Assembly (NCBI RefSeq): GCF_024170005.1
Contig: NZ_JALJXJ010000004.1
Location: 124,001-188,000 of the forward strand
Reading direction: 5' to 3'
DNA length: 64,000 bases
Origin: Azospirillum lipoferum
GTDB lineage: Bacteria; Pseudomonadota; Alphaproteobacteria; Azospirillales; Azospirillaceae
Shown piece after piece: positions 7,281 to 15,916 of the stretch; positions within the stretch are counted from its first letter, which is position 1; each line of letters starts with the position of its first letter. A program made the translations under genes and the position numbers. The notes under the pieces were generated by a model, which had not been told where the DNA came from, searched no databases, and saw only the letters and a program-made list of their open reading frames with translations.

Positions 7281-10081
7281 GCGGCACCTTTCTGTTCGGT
7301 CAGCGTCTGCTGGAGCGCGAAGAGCAGCGCGTCACGGTCGAACTTGGCGACATAGTCGTTGAAACCGGCGATCCGGCCGCGGTCGAGGTCGCGGGCGCTG
7401 GCATGGCTGGACAGGGCCACCATCGGCACCCCCTGCCAGCGGCTGCCGTGGCGCACCGCCTCGGCGAAGTCGAAGCCGCTCATGCCCGGCATCTCGATGT
7501 CGGAGACGATGACGTCGAAGTCCTCGCCCGCCTCGCAGAGCGCCAGCGCGTCGCCGGCATTCTCCACCGCCGTCACGTCGTAGCCGGCGACCGACAGCAG
7601 CGGCGTCAGCAGGTTGCGGAAGAAGGGGCTGTCGTCCACCAGCAGCACGCGCTGGAGCTTCTCCTCCTCGAACCCCTCCTGGGTGGAGGAGCCGAACCAG
7701 TCCTTGTAGGCCTGGGTCAGGAAGAAGCCGGCGTCGATCACCTCGGTCGCCTTGCCGGCGATGATGGCCGAACCCATCAGGCCGGGACGCTCCGCGGCGA
7801 GCTGGACGTTCAGCTTCTCCTCGACGATGTCGACGATCTCGTCGACGATCAGACCCATCGAGCGGTCGCCGTCGGCGAACACCAGAACCGGCTGGCGGCC
7901 TTCGTTGGCAACGACGAAGTTCGGGTCGATCGGAACCAGCGGCATCAGCTTGCCGCGGTACTGGACCACCGGCAGGCCGTTCGACAGCTCGACCGTGGCG
8001 AGATCGACGTCCTCCAGACGGGCGACCAGCGACAGCGGCACCGCCTTGGGCGCGCCCTGGCCGGCGCGGAACAGCAGGAGCGCCATCTTGTCCTCCTGGC
8101 GCTGGGTCTGGACCGCGGTGGTCTCCTTCCCGGCGGCCTCGCCCATCGCCATCTCGCCGGTGGCCGACGCGATGCCGTTGGGGTCCAGGATCATGATGAC
8201 CGAGCCGTCGCCCAGGATGGTGTTCCCCGAGAACATCTCGATGTGGCGCAGGATCGGCGCCACCGGCTTCACCACGATTTCCTCGGTGTCGAACACGCGG
8301 TCGACCATGATGCCGAAGGTGTAGGTGCCGACCTGGGTGACGACGATGAAGATCTCGTCCGCCGGCTTCTTGGCGTCCTCGCTGTCGTCCAGCCGCAGCA
8401 GCTGCTGGAGCGAGACCAGCGGCAGCAGACGGTTGCGCAGGCGCAGGACCGGCGTGCCCTTCAGCCGTTCGATGGTGTGCTCGCTGTCGGCGGCGGCGCG
8501 CACCAGCTCGACCACGCTGATCTGCGGGATGGCGAAGCGTTCGCCGGCGCATTCCACGATCAGGGCCGAGACGATGGCCAGCGTCAGCGGGATCTTGATG
8601 ACGAAGGTCGAGCCCTTGCCCTGGGCCGACTTGATCTCGATCGTGCCGCCGATCTTCTCGATGTTGGTCTTCACCACGTCCATGCCGACACCGCGGCCCG
8701 ACACGTTGGTGACCTTGGCGGCGGTGGAGAAGCCCGGCTTCATGATGAACTGGATGATCTGCTGGTCGGTCATCGAGGCCAGCTCGCCTTCCGACGCCAT
8801 CCCGTTCTGGATCGCCTTCTGCTTGATCTTGTCGATCGCCAGGCCCTTGCCGTCGTCCTGGATCTCGATGATGATGTGGCCGCCTTCGTGGTAGGCGTTC
8901 AGCGTGATGCGGCCGGTCTCCGACTTGCCGGACTTCAGGCGCTCCGCCGGGATCTCCAGGCCATGGTCGGCGCTGTTGCGCACCATGTGGGTCAGCGGAT
9001 CCTTGATCAGCTCCAGGACCTGACGGTCCAGCTCGGTGTCGGCGCCGAGCATCTGGAGGTCGATCTTCTTGTTCAGTTCATGCGCCAGATCGCGCACCAG
9101 ACGCGGCAGCTTGGCCCAGGCGTTGCCGATCGGCTGCATGCGCGTCTTCATGACGCCTTCCTGCAGCTCCGACGTCACATGGTTCAGGCGCTGCAGCGGG
9201 GCGGCGAACTCGCTCTCCTTCTGCGACCGCAGGATCTGGAGCAGCTGGTTGCGGGTCAGCACCAGCTCCGACACCATGGTCATCAGGTTTTCGAGGAGGT
9301 CGACGTTGACACGGATGGTCTGGGCGGCGACCGCCGATTCCTTGGTCGCGGCCTCGGCACCGGCATCGGCGCCGCCGTTGCCGCTGGCCGAACCGCTCGC
9401 CATCGGCGCGACCGGCGCCGGCATCTTGGCGGCGGCCGGCTCGGGGTCCGGCACGACGAGGTCGTGCGACGGGGCGGGCTCCTCGGCCGGCTCGGGCGCA
9501 CGGGTGGCGACCGCCGTGCTGGGCGCGGCGCTGGCGGCCGGAGCAGCGGCGGCGGCCGGAGTGTCGTTCGGGCCGGGGGTGGAGTTCCAGAGGGCCTCCA
9601 GCTCGTCCAGCGTCACCGGCCGGGCTTCCGATGCCGCGACCGCAGGGGCGGTCGGCGGCGGCGGGGGCGGTGGAGCGGCGGCGGCCGGGGCGGGACCGCC
9701 CAGCTTGCCCTCGGCGCACAGGTTCAGCCGCTCGATCAGCGGCAGGTCGTCGCCGGGCGGTTCCGCCTCGGTCGCTTCCAGCACCGCCAGCAGGCTTTTG
9801 ATGGTGTCCAGAGCCTGCAGGATCAGGGACACCGCTTCCGGGTTGATCGTCAGTTCGCCGTCACGGAACTTGCCGAGCACGTTCTCCGACGCGTGCGCCA
9901 CCTTTTCCAGGCGGGGCAGGCCGAGGAAGCCGCAGGTTCCCTTGATGGTGTGAACAAGCCGGAAGATGTTCGACAGCAGTTCCGGATTGTTGGGATTCTG
10001 CTCCAACCGGACCAACTCGACGTCGAGCACCGAGAGGTTTTCGTTGGTCTCCGTCAGAAACTCGGACAGCAGATCATCCAT
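7277..10081 (-). CDS. cheA: Hybrid chemotaxis histidine kinase CheA with C-terminal receiver
   Basis: A 934-residue kinase that passes receptor signals to CheY and CheB. Domains in order: Hpt/P1 (about 1-105, phospho-His H44 in LVHTIKGTCGFLG); a long Ala/Pro/Glu-rich linker (about 130-245) where a CheY/CheB-binding P2 would be; dimerisation P3 (MTMVSELVLTRNQLL); HATPase P4 (MVRNSADHGLE, DDGKGL, GRGVGMDVV); CheW-like P5; a second, more diverged CheW-like region (about 660-790); and a receiver (about 810-930, VLLVDDSPFFRNLL, VSDIEMPGMSG). CheA-receiver fusions are known in Rhodospirillales che operons. The receiver may act as a phosphate sink. First gene of the operon. Confidence 0.95.
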   Translation of the reverse strand: MDDLLSEFLTETNENLSVLDVELVRLEQNPNNPELLSNIFRLVHTIKGTCGFLGLPRLEKVAHASENVLGKFRDGELTINPEAVSLILQALDTIKSLLAVLEATEAEPPGDDLPLIERLNLCAEGKLGGPAPAAAAPPPPPPPTAPAVAASEARPVTLDELEALWNSTPGPNDTPAAAAAPAASAAPSTAVATRAPEPAEEPAPSHDLVVPDPEPAAAKMPAPVAPMASGSASGNGGADAGAEAATKESAVAAQTIRVNVDLLENLMTMVSELVLTRNQLLQILRSQKESEFAAPLQRLNHVTSELQEGVMKTRMQPIGNAWAKLPRLVRDLAHELNKKIDLQMLGADTELDRQVLELIKDPLTHMVRNSADHGLEIPAERLKSGKSETGRITLNAYHEGGHIIIEIQDDGKGLAIDKIKQKAIQNGMASEGELASMTDQQIIQFIMKPGFSTAAKVTNVSGRGVGMDVVKTNIEKIGGTIEIKSAQGKGSTFVIKIPLTLAIVSALIVECAGERFAIPQISVVELVRAAADSEHTIERLKGTPVLRLRNRLLPLVSLQQLLRLDDSEDAKKPADEIFIVVTQVGTYTFGIMVDRVFDTEEIVVKPVAPILRHIEMFSGNTILGDGSVIMILDPNGIASATGEMAMGEAAGKETTAVQTQRQEDKMALLLFRAGQGAPKAVPLSLVARLEDVDLATVELSNGLPVVQYRGKLMPLVPIDPNFVVANEGRQPVLVFADGDRSMGLIVDEIVDIVEEKLNVQLAAERPGLMGSAIIAGKATEVIDAGFFLTQAYKDWFGSSTQEGFEEEKLQRVLLVDDSPFFRNLLTPLLSVAGYDVTAVENAGDALALCEAGEDFDVIVSDIEMPGMSGFDFAEAVRHGSRWQGVPMVALSSHASARDLDRGRIAGFNDYVAKFDRDALLFALQQTLTEQKGAA

Positions 10082-10200
10082 ATCGCATTCCCCAGGCCCA
10101 AAGTTTATGGTCCGCGCCGGCCTGCGGCTCGAACGGGCAGCATCGAAAGGCCACCGGTTGCGCTCCAGTCCAGGTAGGGTGGGAGCCTGTCAAACACTGA

Positions 10201-10215
10201 TTAAGAGAACCTTAC
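10201..10215. promoter_or_regulatory. CtrA-like site upstream of cheA
   Basis: TTAA (10201-10204), seven bases, then TTAC (10212-10215): one mismatch to the CtrA consensus TTAA-N7-TTAA. It sits in the 205-base spacer between cheA and the small divergent gene at 10287. With ctrA and chpT in the same window, control by CtrA is plausible but not shown. Confidence 0.4.
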
Positions 10216-10286
10216 CTCTTCCGATAGGGACTCCTCCGGGAGCTTCTACCGGTAGGATCGGGGATCCATTGTCACAGGGAGGATCG

Positions 10287-10460
10287 ATGACCGACGCCGA
10301 ACTCGCTCAATCCGTGCGCGATGCCGTGGAGCGCCTCAACGCCGCACTGGCGGAGGCCGCGCGCCACAATCTGGCGGTCACGCTGCGCACCACGGCCCAT
10401 CAGACCACCGGCGGGGTGGAGCAGATCGTGGTGGAGCCGCGGATTCTGAAGCAGTTGTAA
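10287..10460 (+). CDS. Small hypothetical protein (57 residues)
   Basis: Starts MTDAELAQSVRDAVERLNAALAEAARHNL after a strong GGGAGG ribosome-binding site; the longer open frame upstream is antisense to cheA. The N-terminal half is an amphipathic helix and the C-terminal half (VTLRTTAHQTTGGVEQIVVEPRIL) is likely beta-stranded. No known motif. It lies between cheA (divergent) and chpT (convergent). Function is unknown; the position suggests a conserved accessory of the locus. Confidence 0.7.
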   Translation: MTDAELAQSVRDAVERLNAALAEAARHNLAVTLRTTAHQTTGGVEQIVVEPRILKQL

Positions 10461-10479
10461 AGGCAGCGGCCGAGGAGTC

Positions 10480-11175
10480 TCACCACTCCGCGGTGAAGAC
10501 CAGCCGCTCGCTGCTTTCCGTGGCGACGGCGATGCGGAAGCCGTCGCTCTCCGCCAGCCGGCCGGCCAGATAGGCGTGGATGGTGCGCGGGCTCAGCGCC
10601 TCGGCCGTCGCCGTGCCGGCCAGCGCCGCCGCGGCCTCCGGGTTCAGGGTGCCCGGCCGGCCGGCGGCGGTGACGGTGATGCGGCCGGACGTCTCGTCGC
10701 CGTCGGCGGCGACGGAAACCAGCCCGCCATGGGTCAGCGCCTCGTCCGCCAGCATCACCAGATTCAGCACGAGCTTCACCACGCCGCGACGCTGGGCGGT
10801 CATGTCGTGGGGCACCCGTTCCGGCCAGTCCAGCCGGGTGCGCCCACCCTCGACATAGCCGGCGGCGGCGGCGCGGGCATCGCCGAAGCCCTTCTGGTCG
10901 CGCCCGGCCAGCCCATAGGCCAGCCGGAACACCCGCAGCCGGCGGTCGGCCTGACCGGAGGAATGGTCGATCAGCTTCACCGCCTCGCCCAGGAAGCCGC
11001 CGATGGAACCGCCGACCGCCGGTCCGTCCTCCTCGTCCTCCTGCATCTCCTCGATCAGTTCCAGCCCGTTGCGGATGGCGCCGACCGGGCTGACCAGGTC
11101 GTGGCAGAGCTTCGACGCCAGCAGTTCCAGGACGCGGATGTCGACGCTGACGGGGCGGGAGGACGATTCGGTCAC
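10480..11175 (-). CDS. chpT: Histidine phosphotransferase ChpT
   Basis: A 231-residue dimeric phosphotransferase with a histidine-kinase-like fold. The DHp helix carries H25 in LASKLCHDLVSPVGAIRNGLEL, and the C-terminal half is a degenerate HATPase-like domain (LNLVMLADEALTHGG) lacking ATP-binding G boxes, as in ChpT. It relays phosphate from the hybrid kinase CckA to CtrA and CpdR. It is encoded next to cheA and about 8 kb from ctrA. CckA is not in the window. Confidence 0.88.
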   Translation of the reverse strand: MTESSSRPVSVDIRVLELLASKLCHDLVSPVGAIRNGLELIEEMQEDEEDGPAVGGSIGGFLGEAVKLIDHSSGQADRRLRVFRLAYGLAGRDQKGFGDARAAAAGYVEGGRTRLDWPERVPHDMTAQRRGVVKLVLNLVMLADEALTHGGLVSVAADGDETSGRITVTAAGRPGTLNPEAAAALAGTATAEALSPRTIHAYLAGRLAESDGFRIAVATESSERLVFTAEW

Positions 11176-11296
11176 GAGGCAGACTCCGAAAAAAGGAACG
11201 GCGACGGCACGGTGCCGGAGATTCTATACTTTCCCGGCGCCGCCGCACAGGCGATCGCATTTCCTATGTACAATAGTGTGATGGATGGGATCCGAC

Positions 11297-11476
11297 ATGG
11301 ACGATTCGCTGGTGCCGGGCGCCTGGGTGCGCCACCCGGACCAGCCCGACTGGGGGCTGGGGCAGGTGCAGTCGGCCATCCGCAACCGCATCACGGTCAA
11401 TTTCGAGCATGCGGGCAAGGTGCTGATCGATGGCAACGTCATCTCGCTGACGCTGGTCGACCCCGACGAGATCTGA
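11297..11476 (+). CDS. DUF3553 family small protein
   Basis: A 59-residue protein starting MDDSLVPGAWVRHPDQPDWGLGQVQS, with an SH3-like beta-barrel pattern (WVRHP..WGLGQVQS...VTVNFEHAGK). This matches DUF3553, which also occurs at the end of some UvrD/PcrA helicases. ATG at 11297 is chosen on family start; an ATG at 11285 would add four residues. A TACAAT -10-like sequence lies just upstream, near 11270. Possibly nucleic-acid- or RNA-polymerase-associated by analogy, but function is unproven. Confidence 0.8.
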   Translation: MDDSLVPGAWVRHPDQPDWGLGQVQSAIRNRITVNFEHAGKVLIDGNVISLTLVDPDEI

Positions 11477-11573
11477 CCTTCGGCGGCAGGACTCCGGGAA
11501 AGCGCGGATTGCGCCGCCCTGGCCGCTTTGCTTTTATGCGAATGATTTCGCTCACGCGTCAGGGAGAGATGGG

Positions 11574-11696
11574 ATGAAGGCAATGCTCCTCGGCTTCGCC
11601 GCCGCGGCGGTGATCGCGCTGGGCACGGCAGCGGTGCTGAACTCGATCGGCCATTCGACCGCGGAGCGCTATTCCAGCGGTTCCGTCCGCCTCTAA
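11574..11696 (+). CDS. 40-residue membrane/secreted miniprotein
   Basis: Short ORF: ATG 11574, TAA 11694-11696, preceded by AGGGAG. The product begins MKAMLLGFAAAAVIALGTAAVL and ends HSTAERYSSGSVRL. One hydrophobic helix (about 3-22) is followed by a polar 18-residue tail with a Tyr/Ser/Arg character. Good ribosome-binding site, GC-rich third positions and isolation from other genes support it as real. Function unknown. It could be a single-pass membrane peptide or a small exported protein. Confidence 0.6.
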   Translation: MKAMLLGFAAAAVIALGTAAVLNSIGHSTAERYSSGSVRL

Positions 11697-11797
11697 GAGA
11701 AGAACGGCTCAGCCTGTTCCACGACAAGGCGACTTCCGGCGACCCGATACACGGTGTAGGATCGGCCGATCCATGACCGGACACGGCGGGCCGTCGC

Positions 11798-13639
11798 TTG
11801 ATCTCGCGTCTCAAAGGGGGAATGGGCGCATTCGGTGTGGCGCTGATCCTGGGCATCAACGCCATGGTCGGTTACGACCTCCTGCACCAGCGTGACGAAA
11901 CACTGGCCCGGGCGCAGGAGGACGGCGCGTCGATGGCGCTGGTTCTGGAGCGCCATGCCACCGACAGCCTGTCCGGCGTGTCGAAGATCCTGGCCGGCGT
12001 CGTGGAGGTGCTGGCCGTCCGCACCGACAGCTGGGACCGCGGCGACACCGACGTCCACGCCCTTCTGCGCCGTCAGGCGGCCCTGTCGCCGCTGATCCGC
12101 GCCATCCTCGTGGTGTCGGCCGACGGCAGGCTGATCCACGACACCAAGACGACGGAGCCGGCCGGGATCGACCTGTCGGACCGCGATTACCTGATGGCCC
12201 ACCGCGACGGGCTGGTTGCGGGCGGTGCCGATGCCGTCTTCGTCGGGATTCCGGTGCGCGGCCGCACCTCCGGCACCTGGTTCATCAGCATGAGCAGGCG
12301 GCTCGACACGTCCGACGGCCGCTTCGCCGGCGTGGTGGTCGCGGTGATCGAGCCGATGGCCTTCCGCAGCTTCTACCAGACGCTGCCGCTGTCCGGCGAC
12401 GCGGTGATCACGCTCTATCACGCCGACGGGCCGGTGATCGCCCGCTTCCCCGACCATGACGGCTTCATCGGCCGTTCCGCCCGCCATCTGCCGCTGTTCA
12501 CCACGCTGCTGAAGGAGGCGCGGACGGGCACCCTGTCACTGGACAGCGCCGTCGACGGGCCGCGCCGAATCCTCAGTTATCGTGCGTCGGACGACATGCC
12601 GCTGGCGGTGACGGTCTCCGCGTCGCGTGACGCGGTGCTGGCACACTGGTGGTCGAAGGCGATGGTGCTGGCGGCGGTCGACCTTGCCGGGACGCTGGTG
12701 CTGGCGGCGATGACGCTCGCCCTGCTGCGCGAGGCGGAGCGGCGCGAACGGGCATTGGCGGACCTCCAGGACGGCGAGCGGGCGTTGCGCGACAGCCAGC
12801 AGCGGCTGATCCAGGACATTGCCGCCCGCCACCGGATCGAGGCGGAGCTGATCGCCGCCAAGCAGGTCTCCGACGCCGCCAACCGGGCCAAGACCCAGTT
12901 CCTGGCCAACATGAGCCACGAACTGCGCACGCCGCTGAATGCCGTCATCGGCTTCGCCGAGGCACTGGAAAGCGGCATCTTCGGCCAGATGTCGGCCAAA
13001 CAGACCGAATATGTCGGCGACATCCGCAAGTCCGGCCAGCATCTGCTGAGCCTGATCAACGACATCCTCGACACCACCAAGATAGAATCAGGCAAATATG
13101 TGCTGCACCAGGAGGACCTGGCGGTCGGCGAACTGATCGGCGAATGCCTGCGCCAGATGGAACCGCTGGCGGTGGAAAAGGGCGTGACCCTGACGGCGAC
13201 GCTGCCCATCTCCCTCCCCGTCCTCTATGCCGATCCCCGTGCGGTGCGGCAGATCCTGCTGAACCTGCTGTCCAACGCCGTGAAGTTCACCCCGCCCGGC
13301 GGGCGGATCCTCGTCGAGGCCGACCGCGCGGCACGCAGCCTGCGCCTGCGGGTCAGCGACACCGGCATCGGCATCCCCGCCATGGAGCTGGAGCAGGTGA
13401 TGGAGCCCTTCCATCAGGTCGACAACTCCCACACCCGCCGCTATGCCGGGACCGGGCTGGGGCTGCCGCTGGTCAAGTCGCTGGTGGAATTGCAGGACGG
13501 CCGCTTCGTTCTGTCCAGCGTGCTGGGCCGCGGCACCACGGCCACGGTGCTGTTCCCGCCCTCCCGGCTGCGCAGCCGTTCCGACGATCTGCCGACCTTG
13601 AAGCGGGCCCCGGGACGTACGCAGACCGCCCCGGCCTGA
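11798..13639 (+). CDS. Membrane sensor histidine kinase with Cache-type domain
   Basis: A 613-residue two-component kinase. A transmembrane helix (about 9-26) is followed by a periplasmic double-Cache-like domain (about 30-280; SDRDYLMAHRDG, GIPVRGRTSGTWFISMSRRL are typical), a second helix (about 285-312), a coiled coil, HisKA with the phospho-His in FLANMSHELRTPLNAVIGFAE, and HATPase with LLNLLSNAVKFTPPGG, DTGIGI and GTGLGLPLVKSLVE. All ATP-binding boxes are intact. The start appears to be TTG at 11798; ATG at 11822 is the alternative. No cognate regulator is adjacent and the ligand is unknown. It converges on the exporter at 13652. Confidence 0.88.
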   Translation: MISRLKGGMGAFGVALILGINAMVGYDLLHQRDETLARAQEDGASMALVLERHATDSLSGVSKILAGVVEVLAVRTDSWDRGDTDVHALLRRQAALSPLIRAILVVSADGRLIHDTKTTEPAGIDLSDRDYLMAHRDGLVAGGADAVFVGIPVRGRTSGTWFISMSRRLDTSDGRFAGVVVAVIEPMAFRSFYQTLPLSGDAVITLYHADGPVIARFPDHDGFIGRSARHLPLFTTLLKEARTGTLSLDSAVDGPRRILSYRASDDMPLAVTVSASRDAVLAHWWSKAMVLAAVDLAGTLVLAAMTLALLREAERRERALADLQDGERALRDSQQRLIQDIAARHRIEAELIAAKQVSDAANRAKTQFLANMSHELRTPLNAVIGFAEALESGIFGQMSAKQTEYVGDIRKSGQHLLSLINDILDTTKIESGKYVLHQEDLAVGELIGECLRQMEPLAVEKGVTLTATLPISLPVLYADPRAVRQILLNLLSNAVKFTPPGGRILVEADRAARSLRLRVSDTGIGIPAMELEQVMEPFHQVDNSHTRRYAGTGLGLPLVKSLVELQDGRFVLSSVLGRGTTATVLFPPSRLRSRSDDLPTLKRAPGRTQTAPA

Positions 13640-13651
13640 GGCGGAGTTTCC

Positions 13652-14596
13652 TCACGCCCGCCGAGTCTTGCCGACAATGACCAGGGCGATGCCGCCCAGC
13701 ACGGCGAGCGACGATATCGCCAGGATCGGGGTAATCCGCTCCCCCAGCGCCAGCACCGCGGCAAGCCCGGTGATGACCGGCACGCTCAGTTGGACCGAGG
13801 CAGCGCGGGCCGCGGTCAAAGCGGGCAGTGCCGCATACCAGATGGAATAGCCGACGCCGGACGCCAGTGCTCCCGACAGCACCGCATAGACCAGCCCGCC
13901 CTGGTCCCAGCGCAGGCCACCGCCGAAAACTGGCCCTGCCCACGCCGCCAGCAGGGCCAGGACCGCCGCCATCGGCGTAGCGCGCAGGAAGTTGCCGGCG
14001 GTGGTGGCGATCGGGTCGCGGCTGGCCCGCCCGAGCAACGAATAGACACCCCAGGCAGCGCCCGCCGCCGCCATCAGCAATGCCCCCAGCGGATCCGGCG
14101 CCGACAGGCCGGGGGCCAGCAGCAGGGCCAGCCCGCCGAGCGCCAGCGCCAGCCCTCCCCATTGCAGCGGCACCAGCCGTTCGCCGCGGGAAAGCCCGAC
14201 CAGGATCATGGTCGCCTGCACCGCCCCGAACAGCAGCAGCGCCCCGGTCCCCGCCGTCATGGTCAGATAGGCGAAGGAAAAGGCGGCGGCATAGGCCAGC
14301 AGCGCCGCCGCCCCGCGCCAGCTTCCGGCCCCCGCCCCAGGCCCCGCTTTCGCATGCCCGGTGGCACGGGCGATCAGCCACAGGCTGGCGGCACCCGCCG
14401 CGATGCGCACCAGGGTGAAGCCGGCCGGGTCGATGGCAGTCTGGGTCAGCGCCAGCCGGCACAGGATGGAGTTGGCGGCGAAGGCCAGCATCGCCAGCAG
14501 GGTCAGCAGCGCTGCCCGCCCGGTGCTCGGCACGGCCGGCGCCGCAACGGGTCCTGCCTTATCGTTTGTTGGCACGATTGTTTTCCTCGCAACCAT
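13652..14596 (-). CDS. EamA-family DMT exporter
   Basis: A 314-residue polytopic protein with about ten hydrophobic segments in two EamA repeats (about 28-160 and 172-305), e.g. LTLLAMLAFAANSILCRLAL and SGALASGVGYSIWYAALP. Inner-membrane drug/metabolite transporter superfamily, generally exporting amino acids or other metabolites; substrate cannot be assigned. The N-terminal 25 residues are a soluble extension. Convergent with the kinase at 11798 with only 12 bases between stops. Confidence 0.88.
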   Translation of the reverse strand: MVARKTIVPTNDKAGPVAAPAVPSTGRAALLTLLAMLAFAANSILCRLALTQTAIDPAGFTLVRIAAGAASLWLIARATGHAKAGPGAGAGSWRGAAALLAYAAAFSFAYLTMTAGTGALLLFGAVQATMILVGLSRGERLVPLQWGGLALALGGLALLLAPGLSAPDPLGALLMAAAGAAWGVYSLLGRASRDPIATTAGNFLRATPMAAVLALLAAWAGPVFGGGLRWDQGGLVYAVLSGALASGVGYSIWYAALPALTAARAASVQLSVPVITGLAAVLALGERITPILAISSLAVLGGIALVIVGKTRRA

Positions 14597-14674
14597 CTCC
14601 GGCCAGCTAGCCGCAGGGACGCCACCCTGTCAAATGTCCGGCGGCCCTCTCCGACTTTGGTCGAAGCGCAACGG

Positions 14675-15730
14675 TCAGGAAGACGGGCCGTGCAGAGCAA
14701 ACAGCAGCAGATAGGTGCGCTGGAGCGAGCTGAAATTGTTGTCGGAGATCAGATAAACCAGCGTTTCCCCCGCCGATCCCGACCGGGTGGCGATGCCTTC
14801 AAAATTGTCGTTCACCAGAGGCGCCTCCAGACGCCCAAGCTCCTCCCCGTTCACCACGGCGCCGGCTACGGCGCCGTCATATAGTTGCCGCGCCGCCACC
14901 CGCACCAGCCGCGACGACCAGCCGCCCAGCAGCGACACCCGGCGTTCCAGCACCAGCACGCCGCCGTCCGGCAGCGGGGCGACGGAGGTCGGGCGATAGC
15001 GCGGCGCGGTGCGATAGGTGAAGGGCTGCCAGTCGGCGGCACTGCGCGGCACGCCGTCTCCAGAAAGGCCCAGCTTCGTAATCCAGGCACGACGGTCCTG
15101 ACGGCCGTCCTCCTTGCCCTCCTCGATGGTCAGCAGCCGGCCGTCGGGCAGCAGGGTCAGTGCCTCCAGCCCGCCATTCTCCGGCGTGCCGTCCATGCCC
15201 GGCGGCAGGGGGATCGGAGTCGGGATGCCGTCCGGCCCATGCTCGCCGCCCTGCTTGCCGGCCTTGTAGCGCAGGATGCGGTGATCGCGTTCCAGCGACA
15301 CCAGCCAGCCGCCGTCGGGCAGGCGTGTCAGATCCTCGGCATCGGTGCGGCGCTTGCGGTGGGAGATCCCCTCCTCGACCGTCAGCGGACGGGCCTGGAC
15401 CTCCGACAGACCGGCCAGCCGGCCGCCGGCATCGGTTCCCAGCCGGCCATCCACCACCAGCCCGGTGTCGCCGATGGCGACGAAGCGATCGCCGGCCGGA
15501 TCGACCCACAGGCCGGACAGCCCGCCAACGCGCTCGCCGCCGGCAATGTCCAGACCACCCAGGAAGCGCAGCGGCCCGACCGCGACCTTGTCCGGCCGCC
15601 CACGGTCGAGCGGCACCACGGAGGCGGTGACCGGACCGGGTTCGGCACCGCCGGCACCGACCACGGCGGCGCAGCCGCCGGACAGGGCAACCAGAGCCAA
15701 GCTCCAGAGCAGTCTTTTGCGCATCGTCAT
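14675..15730 (-). CDS. Phytase-like esterase lipoprotein (PF13449 type)
   Basis: Starts MTMRKRLLWSLALVALSGGCAAV: signal peptide with lipobox LSGGC, so probably a lipoprotein. The mature 330 residues are a beta-propeller-like domain of the esterase-like activity of phytase family: FLGGLDIAGGERVGGLSGLWVDPAGDRFVAIGDTG, TDAEDLTRLPDGGWLVSLERDHRILRY, NDNFEGIA. The frame extends 21 codons upstream, but the signal peptide fixes the start near 15730. Substrate is unknown; members are often calcium-dependent phosphoesterases in name only. Confidence 0.83.
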   Translation of the reverse strand: MTMRKRLLWSLALVALSGGCAAVVGAGGAEPGPVTASVVPLDRGRPDKVAVGPLRFLGGLDIAGGERVGGLSGLWVDPAGDRFVAIGDTGLVVDGRLGTDAGGRLAGLSEVQARPLTVEEGISHRKRRTDAEDLTRLPDGGWLVSLERDHRILRYKAGKQGGEHGPDGIPTPIPLPPGMDGTPENGGLEALTLLPDGRLLTIEEGKEDGRQDRRAWITKLGLSGDGVPRSAADWQPFTYRTAPRYRPTSVAPLPDGGVLVLERRVSLLGGWSSRLVRVAARQLYDGAVAGAVVNGEELGRLEAPLVNDNFEGIATRSGSAGETLVYLISDNNFSSLQRTYLLLFALHGPSS

Positions 15731-15916
15731 CGCGGCACTCTTGCGAGTGCAACCGAGGGATACAATCTTTCTTTTGGACGTGCCTGCGGGCATACGGCAG
15801 GATGCGGCGCAACCGTCATGTCATCCCCACCATACCGGCCGGTCATATCGGCTAGGCGCGGCGGATTACTCCCTCAGAACCGGTGGGGCCGGCCGGACAA
15901 GCGCTTAGATTGACGA

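Noticed and set aside
7403..10177. Long plus-strand ORF of 924 residues antisense to cheA
   Set aside because: Composition dominated by His, Arg, Gln and Asp runs typical of reverse-strand reading of a coding gene; no homology-like motif.
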